In this document: piece after piece, positions 60,288 through 64,000 of the stretch | Numbering within the stretch: position 1 is the first letter of the stretch | Layout: the number at the start of each line of letters is the position of its first letter | Source of the DNA: Panulirus ornatus | Taxonomy: Eukaryota > Arthropoda > Malacostraca > Decapoda > Palinuridae | NCBI RefSeq assembly: GCF_036320965.1 | Contig: NC_092271.1 | Coordinates: 18,533,529 to 18,597,528 of the forward strand | Length of the DNA: 64,000 nt | Reading direction: 5' to 3' | Notes under the pieces: generated by a model | What the model saw: only the letters and a program-made list of their open reading frames with translations | Told to the model about the DNA's origin: nothing | Database searches by the model: none | Made by a program: the position numbers and the translations under genes

Positions 60288-61224
60288 CATCATCAAGATA
60301 GGGAGGCGGCGACTGTCTCCCCAGATGTCAATTACCGGGGTAAGGTGGAGCAGCTCACAGCATGACGCTGCGCCTCTAATTTCCAGCCAATAGTCTCGAG
60401 AGGTTTCAGGTAGCGCCTGGGAGTACTGTCACGTCACTGACACCACAGGTCTAGGCTGTGACGTCATGAATGTGATGTCACTGACAGCTCAGGTCCATAG
60501 TGACGTCATAAGCAAGTCACCGATAGGAGTACATATACGTAGCTGTAATTAGCAGTAGTTGTTGGAGCGGTGAAGATATAATAACTCCTGGCACTTGGTT
60601 GGGCACGAAGGATGGAATGAATTGGGTCGATGCGCTGTATGGGGGGCGACGCATTCTTTTCCAATACTTTGAAACCGATGTCACTGCAGGAACTCCACCA
60701 GCTGAAGGAAGGAAATTGAGTGCCACTTTTTACCATCTTGAGCAAGAATCATGTTCTCATCTATCACCTTCTTGAATGTGAATTATGCTTTTATCATTCT
60801 CCCTCGTGAAAATGAGTCATGTTCTTCTAAACGTCCATCATGAACATGCCATGTTATGTCCATCATGAACACGTCATTTTCTTATCTCCCACCGACATGA
60901 ACATGTGTCATGTTCTCATCCCCATCACAAAAACTATTCATGTTCTTATGCATTTCCATCACGATCATGAATCATATTCCTATCTGTCGCTATCGTTAGC
61001 ACGACGGGGACGCTAGTCTGTCGCAAGTCATGAATACCCGTCAAGAATACACCCGTCTGTCACCCGCATGACCGTGAGTACTCGTGCCCGTCTCCCGCAT
61101 GAGGGAAAGATGAATCAGTGCCTCACAGACAGACAGTCATCATCATGATGAGTCCGCGCAACGTTGAGTGGTGTAGCCAGGCAGATGCTTAGGGGAAAAA
61201 AAAAGGGGGGCAATGATGGTAGCA

Positions 61225-61840
61225 TAAGGAGCCACGAATCGACTGGTATCAGAGACCACGAATTGATTGGTTTCAGGGGTTACGAATCGACTGAGATCAT
61301 GGGCTACGAATACGACTAGTCTCAGGAGCCACGAATAAAACTGGTTTCAGGGGCCACGAATAAAACTGGTTTCAGGGGCCACGAATAAAATTGGTTTCAG
61401 GGGCCACGAATACGACTGGTCTCAGGGGCCACGAATACGACTAGTTTCGGGAACCACGAATACGACTAGTTTCAGGAACCACGAATACGACTAGTTTCAG
61501 GAACCACGAATACGACTGGTTTCAGGAACCACGAATAAAACTGGTTTCAGGGGCCACGAATACGACTGGTTTCAGGGGCCACGAATACGACTGGTTTCAG
61601 GTGCCACGAATACGACTGGTTTCAGGGGCCACGAATACGACTGGTCTCAGGGGCCACGAATACGACTGGTTTCAGGAACCACGAATACGACTGGTTTCAG
61701 AGGCCACGAATACGACTAGTTTCAGGAACCACGAATACGACTGGTTTCAGGAACCACGAATACGACTAGTTTCAGGAACCACGAATACGACTGGTTTCAG
61801 GAACCACGAATACGACTAGTTTCAGGAACCACGAATCTAG
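61225..61840. repeat. 25-bp minisatellite, about 24 units
   Basis: Units contain ccacgaatacgactggtttc followed by aggaa or aggggc. Three main variants (ggggcc/ggaacc, gg/ag, aaaac/acgac) are mixed along the array. The 25-bp period cannot hold a coding frame from unit to unit, so open frames across it are incidental. Confidence 0.95.
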
Positions 61841-62125
61841 TATTGTGCAGGCCAGGGCTGTTGTCATGGACCACAAGAAGCCTTCATGAAATGCACCCTT
61901 CGCCAGCAGGGGTCCTACACTCACCCCCCCCCCCCCCCATCCTCCGCCCGATACTGTTAATGGCCTCTAAACAATGACAAGAACTTCTGCAAGGAGTTAG
62001 GGCGTAATTCAATGCTCCCTCTTCGAAGCGGAAGCAAAATTAGAATTCGGCAATAATTTGCATAAGAAAGGATAAGTGGGGAGGGTTGGGGGCGGGGGGA
62101 AAGTGAGGTGCTTGGTGTGGTAGAG

Positions 62126-62128
<3 letters not shown>

Positions 62129-62178
<50 letters not shown>

Positions 62179-62181
62179 TGC

Positions 62182-62225
<44 letters not shown>
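62129..62225. repeat. (GT)n with a central (CGTG)n block
   Basis: GT run interrupted by about seven GCGT units, a compound microsatellite. Confidence 0.95.
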
Positions 62226-62226
<1 letters not shown>

Positions 62227-62399
62227 AATTCTTGTCTATATGCAACACATATACTGACATCGTTAATTATAATTCAGTTAACACAATAAACTAATACATA
62301 TACAGTGTGTCTTGCTCGGGGATCTGATATCCGTGACTGGTCTACTCATATCACCGTACCACCAAGTAAGCCTTCACTTCGCTTAATCCTCTAAGATGA

Positions 62400-62820
62400 C
62401 TGAATGACCCTTGAGTGCAACGGTACGATCCTTGAACACGACGGTGCGATCCCTTAAGACAACGGGACGATCCTTGAACACGACGGTGCGACCCCTTAAG
62501 ACAACGGGACGATCCTTGAACACGACGGTGCGACCCCTTAAGACAACGGGACGATCCTTGAACACGACGGTGCGACCCCTTAAGACAACGGGACGATCCT
62601 TGAACACGACGGTGCGACCCCTTAAGACAACGGGACGATCCTTGAACACGACGGGACGACCCCTTAAGACAAGGGTACGAACCTTGAACACGACGGTGCG
62701 ACCCCTTAAGACAACGGGACGATCCTTGAACACGACGGTGCGACCCCTTAACACAACGGGACGATCCTTGAACACGACGGTGCGACCCTTCTAATACAAC
62801 GATGCGATCCTTGTACACGA
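62400..62820. repeat. 42-bp minisatellite made of two 21-bp half-units
   Basis: About nine to ten units alternating acgacggtgcgacccctta and acaacgggacgatccttga halves. Because 42 and 21 are multiples of three, open frames run through on both strands (127 residues plus, 169 and 130 minus) with 14-residue periodicity. No start context, splice site or domain supports expression. Confidence 0.95.
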
Positions 62821-63769
<949 letters not shown>

Positions 63770-64000
63770 CGTTGAATGGAGAGTCATTCATCAGTTCTCT
63801 AATTCACTTGAAACGCAACTCAACATCTCACAGACTCTAAGTGTAAACACTTCTTGCTCCTTTATCTGTTCATAGTTACCACAGGATCCCACTTCCGGAG
63901 GCTCCTGCAGCCCCAGGGATGAGTCACTTCCACTAGCAAGGGAGTGCTGGACTCTTCTGGTGGAGTAAGAGGTACTCTGAGGGCGCAGGAGGAATCCGGT

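Overview
The window is animal nuclear DNA, most probably from a decapod crustacean. Three things point that way: split genes with GT-AG introns, an extreme load of long (TA)n, (GA)n and (GT)n microsatellites, and divergent ionotropic receptor (IR) genes of the crustacean type beside a high-copy non-LTR retrotransposon whose 3' end carries the gctacctcgctaacgcggga motif. No bacterial operons, CRISPR arrays or rRNA genes are visible.

Layout, left to right. 1-2.9 kb has no recognisable gene. 2.9-6.2 kb holds a three-exon acyltransferase gene of the condensation/alcohol acetyltransferase superfamily (HHGLGDG motif) with two +1 frame breaks. 6.3-13.4 kb is repeat territory: copies of a short dispersed element, a large broken LINE (about 9.5-12.0 kb) and an older relative. 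14.0-30.3 kb is a first IR gene of 11 exons (IR1) whose introns contain two LINE copies. A fragment of another LINE clade (30.8-31.9 kb) and a Penelope-like remnant with a hammerhead-like motif (33.6-34.1 kb) follow. 36.9-44.3 kb is a second IR gene (IR2) with the same 11-exon layout, so the pair is a tandem duplication. 44.4-46.1 kb carries, on the minus strand, a decayed reading frame with two retropepsin-like motifs beside a 69-bp tandem repeat. 48.2-48.6 kb is a fossil of an IS1595/ISXO2-type (Merlin-like) transposase. Minisatellites, SINEs and a LINE 3' fragment fill 49-54 kb. 55.0-58.3 kb holds a minus-strand gene for a secreted protein of unknown function whose last visible exons resemble the zinc motif of AID/APOBEC-like deaminases. 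The rest is satellite-rich intergenic DNA.

The two IR genes should make membrane receptor-channels: signal peptide, divergent extracellular lobe, TM1, pore loop, TM2, second lobe, TM3. Ionotropic receptors are chemosensory in arthropods. Exon phases join correctly throughout both genes except for one +1 lesion in IR1 and two in IR2. With the two in the acyltransferase, all five lesions are +1, which suggests assembly insertions or recent decay. The acyltransferase and the secreted protein show no functional link to the receptors.

All exon models were built by eye from reading frames, splice consensus, and for the IRs from agreement between the two paralogues. No alignment or database search was run. 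Microsatellite and minisatellite edges are approximate to a few bases.
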